NCBI GenBank assembly: GCA_963792855.1
Contig: CAWBXZ010000005.1
Coordinates: 689,405 to 753,404 of the forward strand
Reading direction: 5' to 3'
Length of the DNA: 64,000 nt
DNA from: SG8-40 sp963792855
Lineage (GTDB): Bacteria > Pseudomonadota > Gammaproteobacteria > Burkholderiales > Eutrophovitaceae
Position numbers and translations under genes: made by a program. The notes under the pieces are model-generated. The model was not told where the DNA came from. It worked only from the letters and a program-made list of their open reading frames with translations, and searched no databases. Numbering within the stretch: position 1 is the first letter of the stretch; every line of letters starts with the position of its first letter. Shown here in pieces: positions 8,999 to 16,268 of the stretch.

Positions 8999-9196
8999 GC
9001 TGTATTCCTTCTGTTGATTTGACAAATGCACATCGATGCAAACTGCGCATGAACGATGCACCAGAAGGACGAGCATGCAGCCCGGACGACAGATGCGGCG
9101 CCGAACCGAGTGACGGACTGTCCGGATCATTGCAGGCGTGATCCTCGCAATCCAGTCACCGCCGTGAGACCCGACCATGGCTCTCCCGGCATGCTC

Positions 9197-9285
9197 GCCT
9201 GGCAACCCTGCTGCCATGCCCCTTGCGGGGTTTAGGCCAGTGGCTTTGCGTCCCACCCTTTCGGAATGAGTTGCCCTTTTCAGGC
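9197..9285 (-). promoter_or_regulatory. Cyclic-di-GMP-I (GEMM-I) riboswitch aptamer
   Basis: Read on the minus strand, 9276-9229 carries the class I c-di-GMP hallmark elements in order: GGGCAA, a short stem closed by a GAAA tetraloop (CATTCCGAAAGGGTG), GGGACGCAAAGCC, then GGCCTAAACC. Further on, GGCAGCAGGGTTGCC matches the conserved second stem-loop. GCCTG (9285-9281) pairs with CAGGC (9201-9197) to close P1. The layout closely resembles the Vibrio Vc2 aptamer. About 200 bases separate P1 from the start codon. They contain an extended imperfect hairpin (around 9158-9105) but no clear U-tract, so the switch mechanism is undecided. Confidence 0.9.
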
Positions 9286-9496
9286 TTCACACACTCCGCC
9301 GCAATGCGCGGCTTCGCGTGCATGGTGACTACTGCAAGTCGCGTACCTCTCCTGATTGTTTCAAAAAAACAATGATGTACTATCAGGCGATCCGTTGAGA
9401 TGGTCGCCCTGTCCCGACAGGAGTGGGTTGCGGGCGAACAGATGGAAGAGTATTCGGCCGGGAGTGATCGCCGAAGCAGGCAGTATTGCCTGACCA
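9286..9496. other. Upstream region of the riboswitch transcript
   Basis: About 210 bp without a gene between the riboswitch and the hairpin repeat at the end of the CitE-like gene. It must hold the promoter of the riboswitch transcript. An AT-richer patch near 9358-9385 (CAAAAAAACAATGATG) is the best candidate area, but I cannot define -35/-10 boxes. Confidence 0.35.
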
Positions 9497-9532
9497 GGGG
9501 CCTGTTAACACAGTTGCGTTAAGAGGCCCTAG
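9497..9532 (-). repeat. 36-bp hairpin repeat, copy 1
   Basis: On the minus strand this starts CTAGGGCCTCTTAACGCA and continues with an imperfect inverted arm (TGTGTTAACAGGCCCC). The same 36-bp layout occurs at 36647-36682 on the plus strand. Its first bases supply the TAG stop codon of the CitE-like gene. Confidence 0.7.
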
Positions 9533-10443
9533 TTGCCGCGGTGATCTTCGCTCGTATCCACGCCAAGCGCGGCCGCCCTTTCCAGCAAGCGTTGCGCATT
9601 GAGATAGATGGGCAGTTCGAGAAGGCGGCCATCGAGCCGCACCTGCTCATTGCCGAGGCCGCGTCTGTTCGTGTCGAATGCGGCGATCACTGCGCGTGCT
9701 TCGCGCACTTCCTCTTGCGACGGTGTCATGGCCTTGTTCACAACGGCCACATGCGACGGATCGTTGATCAGTTTTGCGCGATAGCCGAGCCGACGTGCGT
9801 AACGTGCGTCGGTTTCGCAGCCTTCGACGTCGGCAAAAGTGTAGGGGCAATCAATGGACAATATGCCGGCCGCGACCGTTTCGACGTGAAGCCGTTGACG
9901 CACGTAGGCCAGCTCAACGCCGTCCTTGCCGCGAATCGCGCCGAGATCGGCGGCAGTGTCCTCGGTCGAACCGGCGATACCGGTCACCCGTGCGCTGGCC
10001 TTTGCAATGGCGTAGGTCTGGATGATGCCGCGCGCGCTTTCGATGTTCGGCACCAGTTCGATCTCTCCAACCGGCAGTCCGTGTTCGCGTTCGAGCCGCT
10101 CGACCTCGTCGGCCAGCCTCTGTACTTGCGTTGGCTCGGCGACCTTGGACATCAGCACGATGTCCGGCCGTGCCGGAATCACCGCGGCGAGATCGGCGAG
10201 CCCGTCGGTTTCGAGGGGGTTGATGCGTACCGCACTCAACGCACCCGCTTCGCGCCACCGTTTGTAGGCGTCTGCCGCAAGCGCGCGCGCTGCCGGCCTG
10301 CGTTCCGGTGGCGTGGAGTCTTCCAGTTCCTGGATGACGACGTCCGCTCCGAGTTCACAGGCAGCGCGATGCGCCGCGGCATCGTCGCCGCCCACGAACA
10401 GCCACGAACGGCGCAGGGCAGGGGGCCGGCGCGATGATTTCAT
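9529..10443 (-). CDS. HpcH/HpaI aldolase / citrate lyase beta-like protein
   Basis: 304 residues from the ATG at 10443. A GTG eight codons upstream is possible, but its GGGAG is too close. The TIM-barrel family is shown by RSWLFVGGDD, the metal/CoA region ELEDSTPPERRPAAR, SKVAEPTQVQRL, LVPNIESARGI and the C-terminal GYRAKLINDP. Members cleave or form C-C bonds of acyl-CoA or oxo-acids (for example malyl-CoA or citramalyl-CoA). The exact substrate is unknown. It appears monocistronic, and its stop lies in the 36-bp hairpin repeat. Confidence 0.82.
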   Translation of the reverse strand: MKSSRRPPALRRSWLFVGGDDAAAHRAACELGADVVIQELEDSTPPERRPAARALAADAYKRWREAGALSAVRINPLETDGLADLAAVIPARPDIVLMSKVAEPTQVQRLADEVERLEREHGLPVGEIELVPNIESARGIIQTYAIAKASARVTGIAGSTEDTAADLGAIRGKDGVELAYVRQRLHVETVAAGILSIDCPYTFADVEGCETDARYARRLGYRAKLINDPSHVAVVNKAMTPSQEEVREARAVIAAFDTNRRGLGNEQVRLDGRLLELPIYLNAQRLLERAAALGVDTSEDHRGN

Positions 10444-10500
10444 TTTTCTATCCCGAACTTCACGCACTCTCCCGGTATCCCGCGTTCGTCGAATGCGGTT

Positions 10501-11082
10501 CTAATGCATGCGATAAACGAGGAGTCCGAGGACGCCGAGCACCACGACAACCCAGCCTATGGTATCGACGTGAGCCCGCAGACGGCGTTCCATGGGTTCG
10601 CCGCCCCACATAATCAAACCAGCGACAAGGAAAAACCGCCCGCCGCGTCCCACGATTGACGCCAGAATGAAAGCAGGCAGGAACATGTGCAGCGCGCCTG
10701 CCGCGATCGTGAAAACCTTATAAGGTATCGGCGAGAAGCCGGCGGCCAGAACCGCCAGAAATCCCCAGGTAACGAACCATTCCGTAGAACGAACGTAGCT
10801 GTCCCAGTAACCGAGCGACATCAGCAGCGGCTTGAGCGCGTCGAGTGCCAGCCAGCCGATCACGTAACCCGCCACGCCGCCGACAACCGAGGCGATGGTG
10901 GTGACCGTCGCAAAGCGCCACCCCCGCTTTGGCTTCGCAAGCGTCATCGGCGCCAGCATGACGTCAGGCGGAATCGGAAAAAACGATGATTCGGCGAAAC
11001 TCAACCCGGCGAGATAACGCTCCGCATGCGGGTGCGCCGCCCATCTCAGGACGCGGTCATACAATGCCGTGAAAATCTTCAA
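10501..11082 (-). CDS. YqaA/DedA-like membrane protein (VTT domain)
   Basis: 193 residues starting at a TTG (11082), chosen because AGGAAGGA lies upstream and the protein then begins at the family's usual point (KIFTALYDRVLRWAAHP). It has four or five membrane helices and the family motifs FAESSFFPIPPDVML, a glycine-rich helix (GGVAGYVIGW) and GFSPIPYKVFTIAAG. DedA-superfamily proteins are implicated in lipid carrier recycling and membrane homeostasis; the YqaA branch has no assigned substrate. It lies 57 bases upstream of the CitE-like gene on the same strand. Confidence 0.82.
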   Translation of the reverse strand: MKIFTALYDRVLRWAAHPHAERYLAGLSFAESSFFPIPPDVMLAPMTLAKPKRGWRFATVTTIASVVGGVAGYVIGWLALDALKPLLMSLGYWDSYVRSTEWFVTWGFLAVLAAGFSPIPYKVFTIAAGALHMFLPAFILASIVGRGGRFFLVAGLIMWGGEPMERRLRAHVDTIGWVVVVLGVLGLLVYRMH

Positions 11083-11329
11083 GCTATCAATCCTTCCTGT
11101 GGAGGGGCAGAGCCCTTTACGCGGCGCGTCCCGATGGTTGTACCGGCGGCTACTATAAAGGGCGGAGCGGGCAGGTGCCAAGAAAGCCGGGGCTTTTTAT
11201 TGCCGGTATTGCCCGCGACGGTATGCGGTGCGGCCACAGCCGCGAACCGTGCCCGGTGCCGGATGCAGGCCAGGTCCGGAATCGATCACAGGGCGCACGG
11301 CTGGCCGGACCGCCTTGAGGGCAAGTAAG

Positions 11330-12100
11330 ATGATGGAAAAGCAGGCAGGGAAAGGGCTCCGCCCCCTTGTAGAGACGATGAAAGCGCTTGTTCAACCTTC
11401 CGCAATCGAGAGCCGCGAACACCGGCTTCGGGGCACTGCGCCGCGAATGATGGTCTGCGCGGCGCGCCTGTTTCCCGTTGCGCTCGTTATCAGCGTGCTG
11501 GCCGTTTCGACGATCGGCCTGGCCGAGGAGACCGGTAGCGCAGGCTTCGAGGGGCGTGTGGTGCTGGAGCCTGTCGGCGGCGACCCGTTTGTGCCTTCGT
11601 ACCGATTGGGCGAGCAGTTGGTCTTTCGGCAAGGAAACGGGACGGAGTGGATCAGCCCGGCGGGTGCCATCCTGGACGGGCGGTCCGTGCCATCGCTTTT
11701 CGTCAAGGTCATCGGTCATCCGTTCGAGAGCACATTTCGCAAGAGCGCGGTCACCTATGACTATGCCGTGAAGATCAAGCAGCACTCGTGGGAGACGGCA
11801 CAACGGATGTTCCAAGAAGCGCTGCTGGCCGAAGGTATTTCGGAAAGCGACGCCAAAGTGATGTACCTGCTTCTCAGCGGGTCGGGCACGCGCTGGGCTT
11901 TGCCCGGGCCCAACAGTTGTTTCAGCCGTTGTCACACCGATTCGAAAGAGCTGGAATGGCGCCCGCGGGTCGATGACGAAAAGCTTCTGTCACTGGTCGC
12001 CTGGGTGCAAGCGGACAATCCCGAACTCGATCAGATCGACCAGCGCGCGCGCGCGACCATTCTCGAGCCGGGACCGCATATTTTCGGCGTGATGGAATGA
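11330..12100 (+). CDS. Secreted or membrane-anchored protein with CxxxCH motif, unknown
   Basis: 256 residues from the ATG at 11330. A later ATG at 11448 would place the hydrophobic segment (LFPVALVISVLAVSTIGLA) right at the N-terminus as a signal peptide, but lacks a ribosome site. The exported part has no recognised domain except Cys197-Phe-Ser-Arg-Cys201-His202. This is a CxxxCH motif, a rare variant of the CxxCH haem site, and is followed by helical sequence (LLSLVAWVQADNP) as in small cytochromes. Haem binding is plausible but unproven. It converges on the histidine kinase gene. Confidence 0.6.
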   Translation: MMEKQAGKGLRPLVETMKALVQPSAIESREHRLRGTAPRMMVCAARLFPVALVISVLAVSTIGLAEETGSAGFEGRVVLEPVGGDPFVPSYRLGEQLVFRQGNGTEWISPAGAILDGRSVPSLFVKVIGHPFESTFRKSAVTYDYAVKIKQHSWETAQRMFQEALLAEGISESDAKVMYLLLSGSGTRWALPGPNSCFSRCHTDSKELEWRPRVDDEKLLSLVAWVQADNPELDQIDQRARATILEPGPHIFGVME

Positions 12101-12151
12101 CCCGGACTTCGATGGTGGTCACGCGCGGGTGAGAAAAGGCTTCTGACTTTT

Positions 12152-13420
12152 TTACGCCGTGGCGGGCAGCGTCACCTCGAAGCGCGTTCCGCCCCCCTCG
12201 CGCGGAAGACACTGGACTTGCCCGCCGTGGCGCTGCGCAATTTGTCTGACGAGTGACAACCCAAGCCCGAATCCTTCACCGGTTTCGCGCGCGCCGGGGC
12301 TTCGGTAGAAGGGCTCGAAGATGCGTTCGCGCTCGCTTTCGGCAACCCCCGGCCCGCGATCATCGACCCGCAGCACGATCGTTCCGCCGGCACCGGTATC
12401 AACCGACGCTTCGACCGCAGCCCCGCCCGAATGGCGCCGCGCGTTTTCCAGCAGGTTGCGGATCAGCCGCCGCAGCAGCCGCGAATCGCCGCGAACGCTA
12501 ACCGGCTCTTTGGTTTCCGGTGCCGCGGCAACCGATGCGCCGTAATGACGCGCTTCCTCGGTCAGCAACGCGAGAAGGTCGATTTGTTCGTCGCGTTCGG
12601 GTTTGTCTATCGCCTGCATGCGCGTTGCGAGCAGAATCTCGCCAACCAGATCATCGAGTTCGGAAATGTCTTTCTCCAGTTGCTCGCGCAACTCGGGACG
12701 GTCTTCGCGCTTGAGCAGTTCGAGCGCCATGCGCATGCGCGCAAGCGGCGAGCGCAATTCGTGCGATGCGGTTGCGAGCATCTCGCGTTGCGCGTTGACG
12801 AGTTTCTCGATGCGTTGCGCGGCGCGGTTGAAACTGATTGCCAGATTGGCGACTTCATCCTTGCCTTCGACGCGAACCCGCGCATCGAGCGCGCCGGCGC
12901 CAAGCGCCTCGACGCTGGATTGCAGCGTTTCGAGGCGGCGCGTAATGCGCCGGACCAGCGGATAAGCCCCCGCTGCGATCGTGATTGCGAGCAGGCCGAT
13001 TGCAACCAGCCATCCGTATCGTGGCTTGCCACGGTCGTAGGCCGCCATTACCCACCGACCATCGGGCAGCCGCAACAGGGCCATCGGATGCGCCCCGCGG
13101 CGATGGTGAACTCCGCTGCGACGGCGTTCAGGCGGTGGCAGCGGCAGGGCTTTGCCCGCGTGGGCCAGCAGGGCGCCGTCCCCGTCGCGCAACGTGACCC
13201 GCGCCGAGAACATTGCGGCAAGCTCGTCGACCGCCGCGTCGAGTTCACTCCGGGGGGCGGACTGCGGAGGAATGACTTCGGCGATCAGCAAGGCCATGCC
13301 GTCGAGCAGAACGCGGTCGTCGCGGTCGCGCAGCAACCACCATGTCGCCGACATCAGCAACAGGAATACGAGCAGGATGGCAACGAAGGCGACATAAATC
13401 TGCAGGTAGAGGCGGCGCAT
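12152..13420 (-). CDS. Envelope-stress sensor histidine kinase, CpxA-like
   Basis: 422 residues. Membrane helix 1 is at about 10-29, followed by a periplasmic loop of about 110 residues and helix 2 at about 135-155. Then come HAMP (RRLETLQSSVEALGAGALDA), HisKA with phospho-acceptor His220 (SHELRSPLARM), and HATPase with N-box LIRNLLENARRHS, VDDRGPGV and GFGLGLSLV. It begins 2 bases after the stop of the response regulator gene. With the regulator and the periplasmic LTxxQ protein upstream it forms a Cpx-type envelope stress module. Confidence 0.9.
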   Translation of the reverse strand: MRRLYLQIYVAFVAILLVFLLLMSATWWLLRDRDDRVLLDGMALLIAEVIPPQSAPRSELDAAVDELAAMFSARVTLRDGDGALLAHAGKALPLPPPERRRSGVHHRRGAHPMALLRLPDGRWVMAAYDRGKPRYGWLVAIGLLAITIAAGAYPLVRRITRRLETLQSSVEALGAGALDARVRVEGKDEVANLAISFNRAAQRIEKLVNAQREMLATASHELRSPLARMRMALELLKREDRPELREQLEKDISELDDLVGEILLATRMQAIDKPERDEQIDLLALLTEEARHYGASVAAAPETKEPVSVRGDSRLLRRLIRNLLENARRHSGGAAVEASVDTGAGGTIVLRVDDRGPGVAESERERIFEPFYRSPGARETGEGFGLGLSLVRQIAQRHGGQVQCLPREGGGTRFEVTLPATA

Positions 13421-13422
13421 GG

Positions 13423-14119
13423 TCAGTCTGCGTTCTGATCGCGGGTGAACATGTAACCGCTGCCGCGTATGGTGATGATTCGGCGCGGGTGCTTCGGATC
13501 ATCTTCGATCGCAGCGCGGATGCGTGAAATGTGAACGTCGATACTGCGATCGAAGGCCTCGAGTTCTTCGCCCCGGACCTTGTCCATCAGTGTCTCGCGT
13601 GACATGACGCGCCCGGCGTTTTCGGCCAGCGCCAGCAGCAGGTCGAACTGGTAGCCGGTCAGTGTGCGTTGGTTGCCGTCGATGCGCAGCGTGCGCGCGC
13701 CCCGGTCGATGACGAGTTTGCCGAACCGCAGGAGGCTGGCGTTCGGAGCCGGGCCCGCACGGCGGCGCATGATGGCGCGCAGCCGGGCAATCAGTTCGCG
13801 CGGGTTGAACGGTTTGGGCAGGTAGTCGTCGGCGCCCAGTTCCAGCCCGACGATGCGGTCGGTGTCCTCGCCGCGCGCGGTGAGCATCAAAACGGGAATG
13901 TCCGAATGTGCGCGTACTTCCCGGCATATTTCAAATCCGTCACCGTCGGGCAGCATCACGTCGAGCAACAAGGCATCGAAACTGTCCGCGGCAAGCTCGC
14001 TTGCGCCCTTCGGCGGCTGTCGGTGCAACGACGAGCTGCATCCCGAAACCGGACAGGTAGTCGGTTGTCATCGAAGACAATTGCTCGTCGTCTTCGATCA
14101 TCAGGATGCGGTCAGTCAT
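13423..14119 (-). CDS. OmpR/CpxR-family response regulator (frame broken by one extra base)
   Basis: From the ATG at 14119 the frame reads MTDRILMIEDDEQLSSMTTD and is lost at a GGG run (plus strand CCC 14006-14008). Removing one base joins it to ASELAADSFDALLLDVMLPD. The corrected protein has 231 residues with acceptor Asp53, REC switch residues (MLTARGED; PKPFNPRELIARL) and a winged-helix C-terminus (LTGYQFDLLLALAENAGRVM; RSIDVHISRIRAAI; GSGYMF). It pairs with the adjacent kinase. The break is in a homopolymer and is more likely an error than decay. Confidence 0.85.
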
Positions 14120-14245
14120 CGTCGGTGCGGGGCGTGGGTGTTGTCGGGGAATTCTACCGGCTGCGGCGAATGCGGGGTGCGGCGCACGCGTCGTTCCGCC
14201 CGCGCGGCCCGAAGGCCGCGCAGGAAAAGCTTTAGGCGTCCCGCT

Positions 14246-14824
14246 TCACAGCCTGTGACCATGCCCCGTCCAGCGCTCGGCCATCCGGGCCAGTTGCGCA
14301 CGCTGTTCGGGCGTGAGCGCGTCCGCGGCGTCCGCCAGCGCCGTTACGATGCGCCTGGAGCCGCGTTCCATCAGATCCATTTCCGCACCGCGGATACGAT
14401 CCAGTTCGGCACGATCGACACTCGGCTCGATCAATGCGTCGATCATTGCCTTGCGGTTGTTTCGATGCGCTTCGCGCAGCTGCAACAAATCCTCGATGGC
14501 CGACTGGACAACCGATTTGACCTGGATGCGCTGTTCGTCGGTGGCGTCGATGCGGCTCAGTGTGTATTCCACCATGAAGTCGGCGCGCTCCTTCATGACG
14601 CCGGGGTCGCGCATCGCATGTTTCTGCGAACATCCGGCTTTCCAGAAGCCGGAATGCGGATGATGCTGGGCAAAGGCGCCAACGCCTCCCGCTACCAGTG
14701 TTCCCATGAGACCGCCCGCCAGCAAGCCCTTGATGAAAGGACGCCGGTTTGTGGCTTTGCCGCGTTCGGGGGTTTCCGGCTTCGATTGATCCATTTTCGA
14801 TTGATTCATTTTCGATTGATCCAA
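14246..14824 (-). CDS. Spy/CpxP-like periplasmic protein with LTxxQ motif
   Basis: 192 residues. The best-spaced ribosome site (AAGGAG) points to a TTG start at 14824; ATGs follow at 14809 and 14794 inside a 15-bp tandem repeat. A twin-arginine-like segment (TNRRPFIKGLLAGG) precedes the exported helical domain, which has two CpxP/Spy-type motifs (IDATDEQRIQVKSVV and LTPEQRAQLARM). Such proteins are ATP-independent chaperones or inhibitors of CpxA. Its position directly upstream of the regulator and kinase, on the same strand, supports a Cpx-like feedback circuit. Confidence 0.8.
   Translation of the reverse strand: MDQSKMNQSKMDQSKPETPERGKATNRRPFIKGLLAGGLMGTLVAGGVGAFAQHHPHSGFWKAGCSQKHAMRDPGVMKERADFMVEYTLSRIDATDEQRIQVKSVVQSAIEDLLQLREAHRNNRKAMIDALIEPSVDRAELDRIRGAEMDLMERGSRRIVTALADAADALTPEQRAQLARMAERWTGHGHRL
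14781..14824 (-). repeat. Three 15-bp tandem repeats over the start codon of the CpxP-like gene
   Basis: The unit is NTGGATCAATCGAAA, read TTG-, ATG-, ATG-, each encoding M-(D/N)-Q-S-K. Every unit supplies a potential start codon, so copy-number change would move the start relative to the ribosome site without shifting frame. Confidence 0.8.
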
Positions 14825-15031
14825 TGTTGTGCTCCTTCGTGACGGTGCATGTTTAAGGATGGTTTCGCCGCCATTGCGTGACGGACGGTGCTATTCTGGA
14901 AACGCTTCGTTGCGCACCTGTTTTGCGCAGGTAAAGTTTTGTAAAGGAGTCGCCGGCGGCGACGTCGGTCGATCGCGTTGACGGAGGTCACCGGCTCCGG
15001 ATATACGAACAGGCGATTGAGAGGTCGGCAG

Positions 15032-15202
15032 ATGGCAGACAATTCGAATCACGACTTTCCGGCGGGCCGGCAATGGGAGGCGATTCTCGAGCGGGCGTGG
15101 CGGCCGGCGTGGTCGATTCGAAGCCGCAGGGGTTGCCTCGCGCCGTTCATTGCCTGGTGGCGTGAGCGCCGTTTTGCGCGCGGCCGCATTTCCGGCACCT
15201 GA
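15032..15202 (+). CDS. Possible small protein, 56 residues
   Basis: The ATG at 15032 is preceded by GAGAGG at fair spacing. It encodes a basic, Trp/Arg-rich peptide (MADNSNHDFPAGRQWEAILE ... FIAWWRERRFARGR). No family is recognised. Support is only the ribosome site and the space available between the CpxP-like gene and sodB, so it may not be real. A DUF1127-like small-protein flavour is possible but not shown. Confidence 0.3.
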   Translation: MADNSNHDFPAGRQWEAILERAWRPAWSIRSRRGCLAPFIAWWRERRFARGRISGT

Positions 15203-15473
15203 TCCAGGCGCCCGGGCGGCGGCCCGTCAGGCACCGGAATCAGGTGACTGACGTTAACCCTTCTGTTTCCGCGGCTATTTTTCGCAACGGCTGGCCGGTG
15301 AACATGCGCTGAATGTTATGATGTGCGCTCTCGAGAGTGCCGTTCGCCTTTAATCGAAAGTTCTCTCGACGGCACAACTCGCCCGGGCGCGCGCACGATG
15401 CCGGCGCCAGGTCGCTGCGATCGGCAGCGCAGGAATAACCAACACAAATCTTTATTCAACGAGGCAGGTAACC

Positions 15474-16058
15474 ATGGCACAACACGAACTTCCCAAACTT
15501 CCTTACGCGCAAGACGCGCTTGCGCCGCACATCTCCGCCGAAACGCTGGAGTTCCACTACGGAAAACATCACCAGACGTATGTAACGAATCTCAACAAGC
15601 TGATTGCCGGGACGGAGTTCGAGTCCGCGTCGCTCGAAGACATCATCAAGAAATCCTCGGGCGGCATCTTCAACAACGCCGCGCAGGTCTGGAACCACAC
15701 CTTTTACTGGAACTGCCTGAGTCCCAAGGGCGGCGGTGATCCGAAAGGTGCGCTGGCCGACGCCATCAACAAGGCATTCGGCAGCGTGGCCGATTTCAAG
15801 GAGAAATTCTCCGCATCGGCGGCCGGAAATTTCGGGTCCGGCTGGACCTGGCTGGTGAAAAATGCCAAAGGCGGAGTCGAAATCGCCAACACCAGTAACG
15901 CAGGCAATCCGATGACCAGTGGCCAGACGCCGCTGATGACTTGCGACGTTTGGGAACATGCCTATTACATTGACTACCGTAACGCCCGGCCGAAGTACCT
16001 GGAAGCGTTCTGGAAGCTGGTCAACTGGGACTTTGTCGGCAAGAACTTCGGCAAGTAA
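15474..16058 (+). CDS. sodB: Iron superoxide dismutase
   Basis: 194 residues, the standard length. Metal ligands are His28 (FHYGKHHQTYV), His75 (AAQVWNHTFYW), Asp158 and His162 (CDVWEHAYYIDYRNARPKY). The glutamine in AAQVWN and the overall sequence favour the Fe rather than the Mn type. It converts superoxide to peroxide and oxygen in the cytoplasm. The ATG follows AGGCAGG. It is monocistronic and followed by a 12-bp inverted repeat at 16128-16167. Confidence 0.97.
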   Translation: MAQHELPKLPYAQDALAPHISAETLEFHYGKHHQTYVTNLNKLIAGTEFESASLEDIIKKSSGGIFNNAAQVWNHTFYWNCLSPKGGGDPKGALADAINKAFGSVADFKEKFSASAAGNFGSGWTWLVKNAKGGVEIANTSNAGNPMTSGQTPLMTCDVWEHAYYIDYRNARPKYLEAFWKLVNWDFVGKNFGK

Positions 16059-16127
16059 CGCCTGACCTTGCTGCCCGTTCAGCGACTCGACGCGCGGCAG
16101 TCCGGCGCCGGGTCAGGGCAACGATCA

Positions 16128-16167
16128 CCGGTTCTGCGATAACGATCATCCGGTCTCGCAGAACCGG
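16128..16167. terminator. 12-bp perfect inverted repeat after sodB
   Basis: CCGGTTCTGCGA at 16128-16139 pairs exactly with TCGCAGAACCGG at 16156-16167, with a 16-base loop. No T-run follows on either strand, so it may be a transcript-end hairpin or a bidirectional barrier between convergent genes rather than a classical terminator. Confidence 0.5.
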
Positions 16168-16208
16168 ATGGTCGATCCGGCAAGCGGCCGGAAAACACGG
16201 ATTCTTCT

Positions 16209-16268
16209 CCAGTCGCTGTTCTTCCCCAGTCACTATTCTTCCCAGTGACTATTCTTCCCCACTGACTG
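16209..16268. repeat. Tandem 16-17-bp repeats at the 3' end of the flavin oxidoreductase gene
   Basis: Three units (CCAGTCGCTGTTCTTCC, CCAGTCACTATTCTTCC, CAGTGACTATTCTTCC) and a partial fourth run in tandem. The oxidoreductase stop codon at 16233 lies inside them, so its last residues come from repeat sequence. Confidence 0.75.

Noticed and set aside
9004..9256. Longer N-terminal extension of the secreted protein starting at 9256
   Set aside because: It would begin inside the conserved riboswitch core, and the start at 8998 has a ribosome site and signal peptide.
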